Source of the DNA: Hippopus hippopus
Lineage: Eukaryota; Mollusca; Bivalvia; Cardiida; Cardiidae
Length of the DNA: 64,000 nucleotides
Assembly: GCA_946811185.2 (NCBI GenBank)
Contig: OX328104.1
Location: 16,132,914-16,196,913, forward strand
Direction: 5' to 3'
The translations under genes were made by a program, and so were the position numbers. The notes beneath the pieces were generated by a model, which worked only from the letters and a program-made list of their open reading frames with translations, had not been told where the DNA came from and ran no database searches. The first letter of the stretch is position 1. Each line of letters begins with the position of its first letter. Below, piece after piece: positions 10,520-20,904 of the stretch.

Positions 10520-10737
10520 AACATCAACATTTTAGACCTACCCAAATTGAAAGCTTTTGCAGATGACAAAAAACAAGTGACTCAAAAGTTGAAATTTTGT
10601 TTTTGGAAGGGCAGAAAACATTGTGAGGAAAGGGGAAACTGTTATTTACCATCATTTTCTCCTTTCCTCACAATGTTTTCGAAAGCCTTCTTATCTTCAG
10701 GGTGGTTAAAAGTCTGGTTTGTGTGATGAAGTGTTAA
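10520..10737 (+). mobile_element. Family A MITE
   Basis: ATTTTAGACCTACCCAAATTG long arm, core about 10610-10685 with a divergent loop, right end TGTGATGAAGTGTTAA. It lies 35 bp into the intron. Confidence 0.8.
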
Positions 10738-10739
10738 CT

Positions 10740-10912
10740 CTATCCTAACTCCTAGAGTATAAAACAAAACTGATAGTTGCAGTTATTGAATGTATCAGCA
10801 AAGTCAACAGTGTAGCCCAAAGATCTGACTGCTTCTTTTGTGTTGCCTGATCTTGACCTGCACTGGCTGCACAGGCAACTAATGCTGTGAAATGAGCTGT
10901 TAAAACTAATAC
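10740..10912. mobile_element. Family B MITE, decayed
   Basis: GTAGCCCAAAGATCTGACTGC and TGATCTTGACCTGCACTGGC form the degraded inverted core, with AACT.TTGTTGCCT-like flanks. Confidence 0.5.
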
Positions 10913-10949
10913 CCACCCTTGGAGCTATTCAATATTTTCCTGGAAACAT

Positions 10950-11275
10950 GATTGATTGATTGTATGGTGTTGAACGCTGTTGTCAATATCATTTCAGTTA
11001 TATCGCGGTGGCCAGTGCACCTATCCATGCTTTCCTGGAGTTTCTTTTACCAGTACTCCGCACAATATTCTTTCCAAGCCACTGGCTGCGTTCCCACATA
11101 ACCATGGTGGAAACAATGATCAGCGGTGAGAGGAGAATGAAATCTGTCGCAATGACTATCATCAATCCTCGGAAAGAAATTGGCCAAGCCAGGGATCAAA
11201 CCAGCAACCCCCTGTTCTCAAGCCCTGTACTCTACCGACTGAGCTGCGGGGCTCAAGAAATTATCAACTACATGA
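10950..11275 (-). mobile_element. tRNA-derived SINE, minus orientation
   Basis: Read on the minus strand it starts with TGAGCCCCGCAGCTCAGTCG (A box), has GGTTTGATCCC (B box), then a conserved body and a tail toward 10950 (ATTGATTGATTG read on +). Same family as 14077-14385. Confidence 0.85.
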
Positions 11276-11461
11276 TGCCATGTGAAATCACATAGATAGT
11301 GCTAAAAATCTGCTCAGTAAGTATCATATAACCAGAAATTGGCTGAAAGGATGGCGTGGCAGACACTCTTTCTACCAAATATGTAAAATCAACCTCTCTC
11401 GATGGCTGAAAATACAGTCTTCTAAAACTCAGACAACTTTTTGTCTTTCAGACTTTACAAA

Positions 11462-11690
11462 AAAATCAAGGGTTTTCACTACCCTAGGAAAGTGGGCTTT
11501 TGGAAACATTGTGGGAAAAGGAGAAAATGCTGGTAACCAGCATTTTCTCCTTTTCCCACAAAGTTTTCTTTTCTTTCAAAGACAAACTTCATCATTACTG
11601 GCTTACTGTATAAAATTTTATGGTCTGCAAATGCTTTCAATTTGGACCAGTCTAATATACTGTTGTTTAGTAAAGAGTGGATGAATTCAA
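11462..11690 (-). mobile_element. Family A MITE
   Basis: Perfect core at about 11507-11570 (GTGGGAAAAGGAGAAAATGC and mirror). Right end TTTAGTAAAGAGT. Confidence 0.85.
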
Positions 11691-11691
11691 T

Positions 11692-12022
11692 CCTTTGCCA
11701 GACCACAATATTTTAGACTCTACCAAATTGACAGCGGCTGCCTCAAATTATTATATTTGTTTTTGAAACAATGTTTTCAAAAGCCTTCTTTCTTTGCTAG
11801 ACCACAGCATTTTAGACTTGACCAAATGACAGCAGCTGCAGATGTCAAATTAAGTATGCCTCAAATTGTTGTATTTGTCTTTGAAAGGGTAGAAAACATT
11901 GTAGGGCAAGGTGAAAATGCTGATTACCACCATTTTCTCCTTTTCCCAGAGTGTTTTCAAAAGTCTTCTTTCTTATTAACTTATTAAGGTTGTCAAAACA
12001 CAAGATTGTTTGGTAAAGCATT
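11692..12022 (+). mobile_element. Two overlapping family A MITEs
   Basis: A long-arm fragment (11705-11800) is followed by a second, fuller copy starting CACAGCATTTTAGACTTGACC with a core at about 11890-11955. Right end TTTGGTAAAGCATTTAG. It looks like one MITE inserted into or duplicated beside another. Confidence 0.75.
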
Positions 12023-12024
12023 TA

Positions 12025-12565
12025 GTGTTTCCACTAGCCTTTTATTTCAAGGGTACACTTACCCCCTGAGCTGTAAATCTGGGGAGTAAGATTTCATATT
12101 AGAGGGTATAACAATAATAGTCCCCAACTAGAGGTAAAGCAATCCATGTTGATGATTTGCAACAAAAAAAAAAGCTGTTATATAAAGGTATTAGTGTAAA
12201 TTCACTGCTTAAAGTCATTAAAAAAGCTGAAAAGGCAGTCAGAAGTGACTCTGATCGGACATTGTCCAAGAGACATTTTGTTGTGTCATGGGTTTCCGTG
12301 TTTTTTGCACCGATCAATTCTTCATGATTGTGAATTTCTGGGTAGGTATTTCCGCATAATTTGACAAAAATTTGTCAATAAGAGTAACAAGTAACTTCAA
12401 AACCTGTCATTTAACACAAGATAAGCGGATAATGGCCTTTTTTGTCCATGTATTTTCTTACGTGAGGTCTCGCGTGTAACCAAAATTTGTTACGTGAATT
12501 TCAATTTTATAACGTGATTTATGCAATAACTTGCGCGAGTGGGAACACTGGCATTGATAACCAAT
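12025..12565. other. Unassigned intron sequence
   Basis: No exon found. An open frame on the minus strand here has no recognisable domain and is probably chance. Confidence 0.4.
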
Positions 12566-12569
12566 ATTG

Positions 12570-12782
12570 TTTTTACCCTTATCCTGCTAAATAAATTAAA
12601 TAAAACTTTCAAGCTGATAGTAAAAACTGGAAAAATGATGTTTCAAACTTATTTTTGGAGAAAAACACCTTCTTAACAGACAGTGTAGATCCAAGATCAG
12701 ACTGTACATTCAGTGCAGTCTGATCTTGATCTACACTGTCCGCAAAAGGTCACGGAGTCACGCTTAGCAGCTTAAGGGCTAA
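12570..12782. mobile_element. Family B MITE
   Basis: CTTATCCTGCTAAATAAATT at the left, core GACAGTGTAGATCCAAGATC...GATCTACACTGTCCGC, right end GCTTAAGGGCTAA. Confidence 0.85.
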
Positions 12783-12840
12783 TTTTTACCTTATTGATAC
12801 AAATTGTAGTGTGCCTATATCTCTCTATATCCAAAAACAG

Positions 12841-12957
12841 GTGAACCAAACAATTTTTTCACAATCAATGCAACAACTGGGGAGATAAGGCTTGCAATAG
12901 ACGCAGATGCAATCAACATTGATATAACTAACTATGAAGTTACAGTTATTGCCTACA
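12841..12957 (+). CDS. Cadherin-like gene, exon f
   Basis: Acceptor CCAAAAACAG, donor TACA/GTAAGT. Phase 1 in and out, 39 residues. FFTINATTGEIRLAIDADAI carries the F-x-I-N-x-x-T-G-x-I signature of cadherin repeats, and YEVTVIAYS is the strand before the A-x-D position. The usual LDYE is replaced by a DADAINIDITNYE stretch, so this repeat is divergent. Confidence 0.88.
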
Positions 12958-12994
12958 GTAAGTAGTTATGTTCATCTTTTATTACACAATCCAG

Positions 12995-13204
12995 TGTCTT
13001 ATCTCTTTTCCACACAATCCTGAATTTTGACTGTGAGAAAGAAAGCTTACGAAAATTTGTGGAAAAAAGAGAAAATGCCGGCAACCAGCATTTTCTCCTT
13101 TTCCCACAGTGTTTTCTACCCTTCCCAAACCAAATCTCCATGTTGGAGTGCAAATGCTTTGAATCTGGACAAATCTTAAGATTTGTCATGCGGTAAAGAG
13201 TTAA
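12995..13204 (-). mobile_element. Family A MITE
   Basis: TTTCCACACAATCCTGAATT to ATGCGGTAAAGAGTTAA; core contains one AAAGAG mismatch. Confidence 0.8.
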
Positions 13205-13224
13205 TGTCCCAGGAGGCTTTTAAA

Positions 13225-13570
13225 AATTACTAGACTTGTCCATTTTGAAATTTACTTTACTCCAGTGATGAGATATGTTTTTGTAAGGGTCGAAAACATT
13301 GCCAGAAAAGGAGAAACTGGTGGTTTCTAGCATTTCCCCTTTTCAAAGGCTATTTTTAACCCTTTCAAAACAACCAAACAACCGTGTGTTTTATTGACCC
13401 TCGCGAATGAAGTATTTGAAAACAATGTTTGAATAAAAATCTGCTTTTCCTGAAGATTTTTCTGTTCTTTCAAAAACAAATTCCACCATCTAATGCTTAT
13501 TTAATTTGTTGTCTGCAAATGCTGTCAATTCAAATTTAGTAACATCTTCTAACATTTTGTTGACCGGTAT
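13225..13570 (+). mobile_element. Decayed family A copy or copies
   Basis: GACTTGTCCATTTTGAAATT arm and GTCGAAAACATTGCCAGAAAAGG partial stem, then a second fragment with GTTGTCTGCAAATGCTGTCAA. The order suggests nested, partly deleted copies ending just before exon g. Confidence 0.6.
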
Positions 13571-13590
13571 AGAGTTTACCTCTGTTTTAG

Positions 13591-13733
13591 GTGGTTCAAC
13601 ATCCAGCAGTTTGCAAACAACTGGTTTGATTAATGTCACCATCCCGCCAGACAGTCCACCAGTCTGTACACATACCCATGTGATTTCCGAAACTATTACA
13701 GCCCCAAAAGCGGTAGCTGGTACAACATCACAG
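13591..13733 (+). CDS. Cadherin-like gene, exon g
   Basis: Acceptor TCTGTTTTAG, donor CAG/GTAGGC. Two leading bases complete a codon; ends in phase 0; about 47 residues. GLINVTIPPDSPPVC is a strand followed by a DSPPVC linker, a diverged D-x-N-x-P-x-F joint with a cysteine at the aromatic position. It then starts a new repeat rich in threonine and serine. Confidence 0.82.
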
Positions 13734-13739
13734 GTAGGC

Positions 13740-13990
13740 TATACATGTGAGCCATGCTCTGTGAAAAGGGGCCTAAATGCATCTGCAAAATGTATCAACT
13801 CATGTCAGCCTGCACAGTCTGCCCAGGCTTACCTGGGTCGAAACTGTTTGCCATTGGTCAATTCTTTGCATGTCTAAGGACCATTCTATCTTATGATTCA
13901 GCTGGTTGTAAGACAAAATGGATTTTATGGATCCATTATTTTATAATTTGATGACTTGCTTGGTATAATGCATCACAAAAATACATTAAG
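13740..13990 (+). mobile_element. Family C MITE
   Basis: TGTGAGCCATGCTCTGTGAA at the left begins only 7 bp past the exon g donor. Core CTGCACAGTCTGCCCAGGCT, then GGATTTTATGGATCCATTAT. The right end is diverged. Confidence 0.8.
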
Positions 13991-14076
13991 TCCTCAATGA
14001 TATGTGTCGGTAATCTGTCAGAAAAAGTGAGAGAAACATTTGAGACAATTAGATCGCTTGTCTTGGAATTTTGATG

Positions 14077-14385
14077 CCGAGCCCCGATAGCTCAGTTGGT
14101 AGTGTACAGGGCTTGAGAACAGGAGGTCGAGGGTTTGATCCCCAGCTTGGCCAATTTCTTTCCGAGGATTGATGATAGTCATTGCGACAGGATTCATTCC
14201 TCTCCCACCACTGCCATTGTTTCGACAATGGTTATGTGGGAAAGCAGCCAGTGGCTTGGAAAGAATATTGTGCGGAGTACTGGTAACAGAAACTCCAGGA
14301 AAGCATGGATAGGTGCACTGGCCGCCGCGATATAACTGAAGTAATGTTGAAAATGGCATTAAACACCATACAATCAATCAGTCAA
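14077..14385 (+). mobile_element. tRNA-derived SINE with 14-bp target duplication
   Basis: TTGGAATTTTGATG lies exactly at 14063-14076 and 14386-14399. Head GATAGCTCAGTTGGTAGTG (A box) and GGGTTTGATCCCC (B box); tail (CAAT)n. A clean, fairly recent insertion. Confidence 0.92.
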
Positions 14386-14452
14386 TTGGAATTTTGATGT
14401 AAAACTTAATTTTAGAATGGGTGATGAAATCAGTTTCTGAGTAAGATGTACA

Positions 14453-14712
14453 TGTATGTGAGCTATGTTCTGTGAAAAGGGGGTTTAATGTATCTGCAAA
14501 AAGTATAGACCCAGGTCAGCCTGCGCACTCTGCGCAGGCTGACCTGGGTCTATACTTTTTGCTTATGGTAAATTTTCTGTTGTTCGACCTCATGATTCTG
14601 TTGGTTGTTGGGCAAAATTGATTTTATGGCTCTATAATTATGTGATGAGATACTTGGTATAATGTATCAAGAAGATGCATTTAACTCCCTGTTGCCAGAG
14701 CATGGTCCATAT
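14453..14712 (+). mobile_element. Family C MITE with a perfect 31-bp-arm hairpin
   Basis: Terminal TGAGCTATGTTCTGTGAAAA and, inverted, CAGAGCATGGTCCATA. The centre at 14497-14527 and 14531-14561 is an exact inverted repeat (31 bp arms, CTC loop). Confidence 0.88.
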
Positions 14713-14844
14713 GTAGCGGGCAGATAAGTGACCTACTCAGGGCCGGAATCAAATCCAAGACCTCCTGGTCCTTAACTCTTTATCAAACAACAATATTTCA
14801 AGCTTTTCCCCCAAAAAAATGCTTTTGCATGTATAGGACAATTC

Positions 14845-15030
14845 ACTGTCTGTGGTTGTAAGGTAGAGTGTCGGCCTCGTAACCATAAGGTCCAGAGTTC
14901 TATACCCGGAAGTGGATGTCATTGGTCCACACATTTGGCATGAGTGCTAGTGTAGTTTCCAGGAAGCAGAATCGAGAGAGATTAGTATAAGTTGCAAGAA
15001 ATTGTTTCTTATTTGATGTAAAATAATATA
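14845..15030 (+). mobile_element. tRNA-Met-like SINE
   Basis: TGTGGTTGTAAGGTAGAGTG then GTCCAGAGTTCTATACCCGG looks like a tRNA head. A minus-strand relative at 49037-49255 has a CAT anticodon loop (CTCATAA); this copy has CTCGTAA. Shared 3' body AGTTTCCAGGAAGCAGAATCG. Confidence 0.75.
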
Positions 15031-15031
15031 T

Positions 15032-15259
15032 TTAACCGTTTAACACACAGTGCCGACTTTTAACGACCCTGAAGAAGAGGCATTTTTAAAACATTGTGGG
15101 AAAAGGAGAAAATGCTGGTAACCAGCATTTCCTCCTTTTCCCACTATGTTTTCTACCCTATCAAACAAAAATCGCATCATTGAGCCACATTAAAATTGTC
15201 GTCTGCAAATGCTTTCAATTTGGACAGGTCTAAAATTTTGTCATGTGGTAAAGGGTTAA
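15032..15259 (-). mobile_element. Family A MITE, complete
   Basis: TTAACCGTTTAACACACAGT to ATGTGGTAAAGGGTTAA. Core at about 15090-15155 with a single TTCC mismatch. Confidence 0.85.
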
Positions 15260-15279
15260 ACTAAACTAATAAAGCTTAA

Positions 15280-15382
15280 ATGATTGATAGGGTAGAAAAC
15301 ATTGTGGGAATAGGAGGATGTTTTTAAAGGGCTTCTTCTTCAGGATTGTGAAAACTCAGGATTGTGTGGTAAAGGGTTAATC
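15280..15382 (+). mobile_element. Family A fragment
   Basis: GGGTAGAAAACATTGTGGGA, then the core is lost and the short arm ends TGTGGTAAAGGGTTAA. Confidence 0.75.
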
Positions 15383-15384
15383 TT

Positions 15385-15550
15385 TGATTGATTGTATGTT
15401 GTTTAATGCTGTTTTCAACATTATTCCAGTTATATAGCGGCAGCTATCAATGCTTCCCTGGAGTTTCTGTTACTGGTACTCTGCACAATATTCTTTCCAA
15501 GCCACTGGCTGCTTTCCCACACAACCGTCGTAACAATGGTCTGCGGTGAG
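15385..15550 (-). mobile_element. SINE, 5'-truncated
   Basis: Only the 3' body matching 11000-11130 remains (CTTCCCTGGAGTTTCTGTTA, CAAGCCACTGGCTGC); the tRNA head is missing. Confidence 0.75.
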
Positions 15551-15654
15551 AAAAGGTGTTAAGCAAACACTCTATCATGTTGTACAGTAGCTAGCTCTAT
15601 AACAAAGCAGTCCCCTGATTGGTGCCAAATGCAACAGGCAGATCATTAGCCTGT

Positions 15655-16187
15655 CATGATACATCATATTGTTGTCGAGCCGGCTTCCGATGAGCGAGAC
15701 ATACTTGTCTCAATGCTGCTTCGGTGTATGTGCGCCTGTCCATGTGTGTGTGCTTGCGAGCATGTGTCCAAATTTGTCTGGAACAGAACTTCTATATTTA
15801 TGGATGGATTTCATAAAGATTTGGCACATTTGTTCTGGTAGGACCAAGGTCAAGGTCACGCTTAAAGGTTAATGATAAAATTGTCTTAAATAGAGCTTGT
15901 CTGCTCTACAACTTCTATATTTATCGATGGATTTAAAAATAATTTTACTCAAGTGTTCTTCTTTACCAGTAGAAGTGCCATTTGAATAATTTGTTCAGTT
16001 GGGTCCAAGCTCAAGGTCACACTGAAAAGTCAAATGGTAAAACTGTCATTAATAGACCATGTTGAAGCCATAAATTCTATGTTTTGGATAGATTTCAAAA
16101 TATTTTGGCACAATTATTCTCCTTCATGAGTAGTTGTGCCATTTAAATTCCCCCATTGTGGACTTGTGTCCCTGAGCAATCATCTAG
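15655..16187 (+). mobile_element. Helentron-like (HINE) element fragment with tandem units
   Basis: ACTTCTATATTTATGGATGG recurs at about 15789, 15911 and 16072, and CAAGGTCAAGGTCAC-type words recur between them. The end GAGCAATCATCTAG at 16187, followed by TT, resembles the CTRR-type 3' end of rolling-circle elements. It ends 51 bp before exon h. Confidence 0.55.
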
Positions 16188-16238
16188 TTACCAATGAAGC
16201 ACCTGCAGCTGTATGAAGTATAGTACTTTTTATTGCAG

Positions 16239-16296
16239 TATGTGACCTCCTGGAATTGTACAGACGAGTATGCTGTAACTTACTTTCTTGGAGCAG
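16239..16296 (+). CDS. Cadherin-like gene, exon h (short)
   Basis: A 58-nt exon between TTTTTATTGCAG and GCAG/GTATAA. It was placed because exon g ends in phase 0 and exon i needs a phase 1 donor; this is the segment between them found to satisfy both. Its 19 residues (SWNCTDEYAVTYFLGA) include a sequon and a cysteine that could pair with the cysteine of exon g. Reading exon i directly after exon g would give an immediate stop. Confidence 0.7.
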
Positions 16297-16466
16297 GTAT
16301 AATATGTGTACATGTATATAATTTTTTTATGGAATTTTATTCCATCTTTTATCTTTCATCAGAACAAGAACTAAAATTAGTTCATGTATGTCATATATTC
16401 CTGTCTTGCATGCCATTCAGTGGATGATACAAATATCTCAGCAAGTTATGTTTTTATAGTGTCCCT

Positions 16467-16695
16467 TTAACCCTTTACCACACAATCCCGACTTTTAACA
16501 ACCATGAGAAAGACGCCTTTGGAAAATATTGTGGGAAAAGAAAAAAATGCTGGTAACCAGCATTTTCACCTTTTCCCACAATCTTTTCTACCCTTTCCAA
16601 AATAAATTTCAATTTTTCAGTCACTTTTTTTTTGTCGTCTGCTAATGCTTTCAATTTCGCCCAGTCTAAAATTTTGTCGTTCGGCAAAGAGTTAA
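16467..16695 (-). mobile_element. Family A MITE, complete
   Basis: TTAACCCTTTACCACACAAT to TTCGGCAAAGAGTTAA; the left stem reads GGGAAAAGAAAAAAATGC. Confidence 0.85.
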
Positions 16696-16699
16696 TACA

Positions 16700-17310
16700 G
16701 TCAATATTTGTGATGTTATGTTTCCATTTTCAATTCACAATGCATGACACTATAACATAGCAGGTCTGCTGATTGGTATATTGCACACGTCAGCTGATTT
16801 GTATATAGCAGAATTTCATGAAAGATACAGTATGAATAAATGTGCAAGTGCACTCTCCAAAATAATTTAAGTTTAAAAATTCTAAGACATGTTAAATGCT
16901 CTATTGCTGCAGTGAACAGGATGATTGCATGGAAAATACCAAACCTTTTTTACAACAGCATTATTGTTTTTTAAACTCACTTTTGCTCTTTTTAACAAGT
17001 CATGTATTGTGGAATTTCCAAGTGACATGCCAGGAGTTTTAAGTAAGACATTGCAAAAAAAAAGTCTCAAATGTTTCCATTTTACCAGAATATTTTGTTA
17101 GTGTCTAAAAATACCAATGTTATCCTGGGCCTGCATTTACCAATCATTCTTTAAAACACTCTGGTTTAATTCCCAATCAGAAGTCACCTTACTATCTAAA
17201 TCTAGTAGAATGAAATAAAGAATGGTTGATGAACATGAACCCTGATAGGCATTGAAATTTTATCCTGAATCAGTGAAGCTTGGTCAACATATATTCTCCC
17301 AACCTGATAG
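16700..17310. other. Unassigned intron sequence
   Basis: AT-rich. Nothing with coding phase or recognised repeat ends was seen. Confidence 0.4.
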
Positions 17311-17422
17311 GAGAACATAGCCTGGGTCCAGGCAGTAATAATTATTAATAGATTCGTATCACACTGTCCTAATCTCGGTCTGCTGTCGATCTTTGGCAGC
17401 TATCCGTTATTATTATTGCCTG

Positions 17423-17905
17423 GGGACATTCGAGGGTCTCCCCATGATTATGAATTGTGCCGATAATCTAATTATAGATTTGTTTATGGCATGACGTCAC
17501 AATGTTGATAACGATGAATTGGCGCATTTTTCGACTAATTCAAGTACAATGGGGAAGAGTGATTTTCCCAAACCTGTTGTTTTATCAAAAAATCATCAAG
17601 ATCTGCAAAAAAACTAGTAAAAACATCCTGTTGAAAGCTTTCAGAGTCAAACAGACAAAATGATTAGCAGCTATCTTTAAACTGTCCTCCAAAGTCCTTG
17701 TGAATACCCATTTGTAATTTTGTTTTTAATATTTTCAAAGACGGTCCATGAACAGGAAGTGACCAAATTGAGGTTATTGGAATTTCTGTATCTATTTTTA
17801 GTCATTTACATTTGAAAACGCTTGCAACGATATCTAGTTTACCCCACTGAGAGATGGGGTAAACTAGATGTCGCTGCGATCAGTTTTCCAATGTCCCCAG
17901 GCCAT
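17423..17905. mobile_element. 483-bp element with 13-bp perfect terminal inverted repeats
   Basis: GCCTGGGGACATT at 17423 and AATGTCCCCAGGC near 17893-17905 are exact inverses. Inside, TATCTAGTTTACCCCA and TGGGGTAAACTAGATG form a hairpin at about 17830-17876. A TGACGTCA octamer sits at 17492-17499. No ORF. Superfamily unknown. Confidence 0.7.
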
Positions 17906-18064
17906 CATTTTTGACAAGGTAATGTCTGAATGATAGAAAAGGAAAAAAAATGAATGGACTGGAACACAGGCTAAGGAGAGCACTGCTATTCAAAGAATGA
18001 ACATGCCACATCTACTCTCTATTTATATGTAAAAAATGTAAACGTATAATTATTGTCTTTGCAG

Positions 18065-18207
18065 TTTCACCAGCATTGAGGACACAGTTGTTCAGTGTTG
18101 ACAATGGAACAGCTTCAATCAGTTTGGTTCGATCATTTACAGTAGAAGAGGTCCCGGATCGTATATTCTATCTGGAAATCATTGCTGTAGACACCATAAA
18201 TCAAACT
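18065..18207 (+). CDS. Cadherin-like gene, exon i
   Basis: Acceptor GTCTTTGCAG, donor ACT/GTAAGT. Two bases complete a valine codon with exon h; ends in phase 0. QLFSVDNGTASISLV is the F-S-V-x-N-G-T-x-x-I/L pattern of a cadherin repeat, followed by VEEVPDRIFYLEIIAVDTIN, where YLEIIAVD is the strand plus A-x-D calcium motif. Sequons NGT and NQT. Confidence 0.88.
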
Positions 18208-18218
18208 GTAAGTGGTGC

Positions 18219-18438
18219 CTAACTCTTTACCAAATGACAAAATTTTGGACAAGACCGAACTGAAAACAATCGCAGATGACAAATTAAATGTGACTCAAAT
18301 GATGGTTTATGTCTTTGAAAATATTGTGGGAAAGGAGAAAATGCTGGTTTCCAGCATTTTCTCCTTTTCCAACAATGTTTTCAAAAGCCTTCTTTTTTCA
18401 GGGTCATAAACATCCGTGATTATGTAGTAAAGGATTAA
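18219..18438 (+). mobile_element. Family A MITE, 11 bp inside the intron
   Basis: CTAACTCTTTACCAAATGAC to TATGTAGTAAAGGATTAA; core around 18315-18385. Confidence 0.85.
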
Positions 18439-18473
18439 ATATATACCTACATATACCAATAATACACGGGGAT

Positions 18474-18668
18474 TTAACCTTTAGAGTGTCTAAATATAAG
18501 ACCCAAAAATCTCAATTTCATGGTTGCTCTTATCCCCAATGTCTAAGCGCAGCAGACAGTGTAGATCGCAGATCTAAGATCAGCCTTTGCATTTTGTGCA
18601 GTCTGATCTTCATCTACACCGACCACAAAGGAAACCAAACATAAAGTCGCCTTAAGGGCTAAGGTTAA
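18474..18668. mobile_element. Family B MITE, subfamily with AGAGTGTCTAAAT end
   Basis: TTAACCTTTAGAGTGTCTAA at the left and CTTAAGGGCTAAGGTTAA at the right; core CAGACAGTGTAGATC...GATCTTCATCTACACC. TTAA on both sides. Confidence 0.8.
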
Positions 18669-19014
18669 CATTTTTTAGATATATTACAGTTCACGTCGTA
18701 AGTGATTACATCACTTTGACGGTGACAATACAATAATGCTACAACAACTTTAGAATTACTTTTTTTTTTTTTAGCCTAAATAGAAAATAATATAAAATGT
18801 GAACATTAACTTGAATCTTTAAGTATAGATTTTTTCTCAGATTATGACCTTAAGTAAATTTTGAGTAAATTAATAGAAAATGTGTTAACCTGAAAGGTTA
18901 ATTTATTGAACATTCTATCATTCTTCAAAAGTAGAGTATCAATGCAGATTCTCATCACTGCACTTTAATGTTTAATTCTTTCACTGGATTAGGAAATAAC
19001 AAAATCTCAGTCAC

Positions 19015-19297
19015 ATATATATGAGCGATGCTCTGTGAAAAGGGGACTTAATGCATCTGCGAATAGTATCGACCCAGGTCAGCCTGCGCAGTCCCGGCAG
19101 GCTGACCTGGGCCGAAACTTTCCGCTATCGGTCAATTTTCTGTATGCCCAAGGACCAGTCTATCTGGTGATAAAGTTGGTTGTTAAAAAAAAAGTGGATA
19201 TTATGGATCCATAAGTATGTGATGGCTTGCTTTGTACCATGGATCATGGAGATGCATTAAGCCCCCTTTTGTCAAAGCATGGCTCATATACAAATTT
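19015..19297 (+). mobile_element. Family C MITE, complete
   Basis: ATATATGAGCGATGCTCTGT and, inverted, AAGCATGGCTCATATA. Core CCCAGGTCAGCCTGCGCAG and its mirror near 19075-19110. Confidence 0.88.
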
Positions 19298-19559
19298 ATG
19301 AATTTGTACCTTGAGCATGCACCAGCAGCCAAAATCAGACTACAACCTTTTAGAAATTTTTCAGTTATTTTCGCCAATATCTTACGTCTAACTAGAGTTG
19401 AGAGGGTGTACTATGCCTCCGGTATATGTGTCTGACATTCTTGAAAGGAATTCCATTAGCTTCAAACTGTGTTTTTAAGTAGCTAAACATAGAGACATGC
19501 TCTTTTTTTTGTCTTTTGACAGTTACAATATAAATTCCTCTTTCTCACATTAAAATGCC

Positions 19560-19690
19560 TTTCACAACTGTGGGTGCGTTTGTGGCCAGGGTGGATCAAG
19601 ATCAAACTGCACAAAACTAACAGTATGATCTTTGATCCAAATAGTCCGCTTTGCTGAAATACCTTCATTGCTCTAAGGGTCACAAAACAA
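19560..19690. mobile_element. Family B fragment
   Basis: GGATCAAGATCAAACTGCAC and AGTATGATCTTTGATCC keep the inverted core. Ends are not clear. Confidence 0.5.
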
Positions 19691-19736
19691 GAACTTAATG
19701 TTGTTTATTGTGCTAAATTTTACCTTTTTATTTCAG

Positions 19737-19818
19737 ACAAATTTTACCGCCCAGGTCAATGTCACTGACATAGCATGCTACCCAAACCCAAGGAAATTAT
19801 ATGCAAGGATGGACGACA
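19737..19818 (+). CDS. Cadherin-like gene, exon j
   Basis: Acceptor TTTTATTTCAG, donor GACA/GTGAGT. Phase 0 in, phase 1 out. TNFTAQVNVTDIACYPNPRK is the strand plus V-T-D linker that closes the preceding repeat. The linker reads DIACYPNP instead of DxNDNxP, another diverged joint with a cysteine. Two sequons. Confidence 0.82.
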
Positions 19819-20114
19819 GTGAGTTATTGGCAAATATCTGAATTTGACCATCACTAATTTTTGGTTTGCCTGTTGTTTATTTAGAAATAGATTCTTGACA
19901 TGAATAGAGGTCTTTTTTTTTTCATATATTTGAATTGATTTGAGTAGAGTATATTTTATGCATCTGCACATTCTCTTTTCTTTTTTCGTAAGAAAATATT
20001 CTGGATGGAGTGAAAGGCTCATTTTAAGCACTCAGTTTCTTGAACATGAGCAATATGTTTCTTACTGTAATGTGAATAACTCCTTACCAGGTAACAAAAT
20101 TTTAGACTTATCCA

Positions 20115-20415
20115 TTAAGATTAACTGTTTACCAAACAACAAAATTTTAGACTAGTCCAAATTGAAAGCATTTGCAGACGAAAAAAATAAATGTGACTTA
20201 AATGTTGAACTTTGTTATGGGAAGGGTAGAAATACTGTGGGAAAAGGAGAAAATGCCGGTTACCAGCATTTTCTCCTTTTCCCACAATGTTTTCAAAAGC
20301 TGAAATAGTGGAATTTCTCATTGGAAACGTAGAAAACAATTTACTTTTCCCGCAATTTTTTTAAAAGTCTTCTTTCTCGAGGTAGTTGAAACTTGGTTCC
20401 GTGTGGTAAAGGGTT
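20115..20415 (+). mobile_element. Family A MITE with internal duplication
   Basis: TTAACTGTTTACCAAACAAC to TGTGGTAAAGGGTT. After the main core (20230-20295) part of a second core (GTAGAAAACAATTTACTTTTCCCGC) is repeated. A further end fragment lies at 20080-20114. Confidence 0.8.
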
Positions 20416-20429
20416 GGAATTGTATTTTT

Positions 20430-20580
20430 AACTTCTCTACCAAAAAATCTGATTTTTTATGACCCTGACAAGAAGACTTCTGAAATAATGCTGGTTACCA
20501 TCTTGCACCACATTTTATTTATCAGCTGCAATATGCTTTCAATACGGACAAGTGAAAAAATATTGTCATTTGATAAAGAT
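20430..20580 (-). mobile_element. Family A fragment
   Basis: TCTCTACCAAAAAATCTGAT, ATAATGCTGGTTACCATC, then TTGTCATTTGATAAAGAT. Confidence 0.65.
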
Positions 20581-20734
20581 GTCGAATGTTTTCTTGATAT
20601 GAAGTTTGTGTGTGGTTTTCAAAGTCCAAATTTTATATATAGTATTTATTCTCTGCAGTAAATCTAGTCTGTGACATATTTGATTCATATAGTACTATAC
20701 AAAATGCTCATTGTTTACCTGTGTTGTTTTTGAG

Positions 20735-20900
20735 GATTGATGACATTCATTGTGACAGGATGCATTTCTCTCTCATTTTAACAATTTGGAATGAAGAAAG
20801 TGTTGTGCTCATTACTGGTAATGAAACTCCAGGAATGCATGAATAGGTGCACTGGTTGCCTAGATATGACTGAAATATTGTTGAAAACTACTTTTATCCT
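20735..20900 (+). mobile_element. SINE body fragment
   Basis: GAGGATTGATGACATTCATT, GTGACAGGATGCAT and ATAGGTGCACTGG match the body of the 14077 SINE. No tRNA head. Confidence 0.7.
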
Positions 20901-20904
20901 TAGA

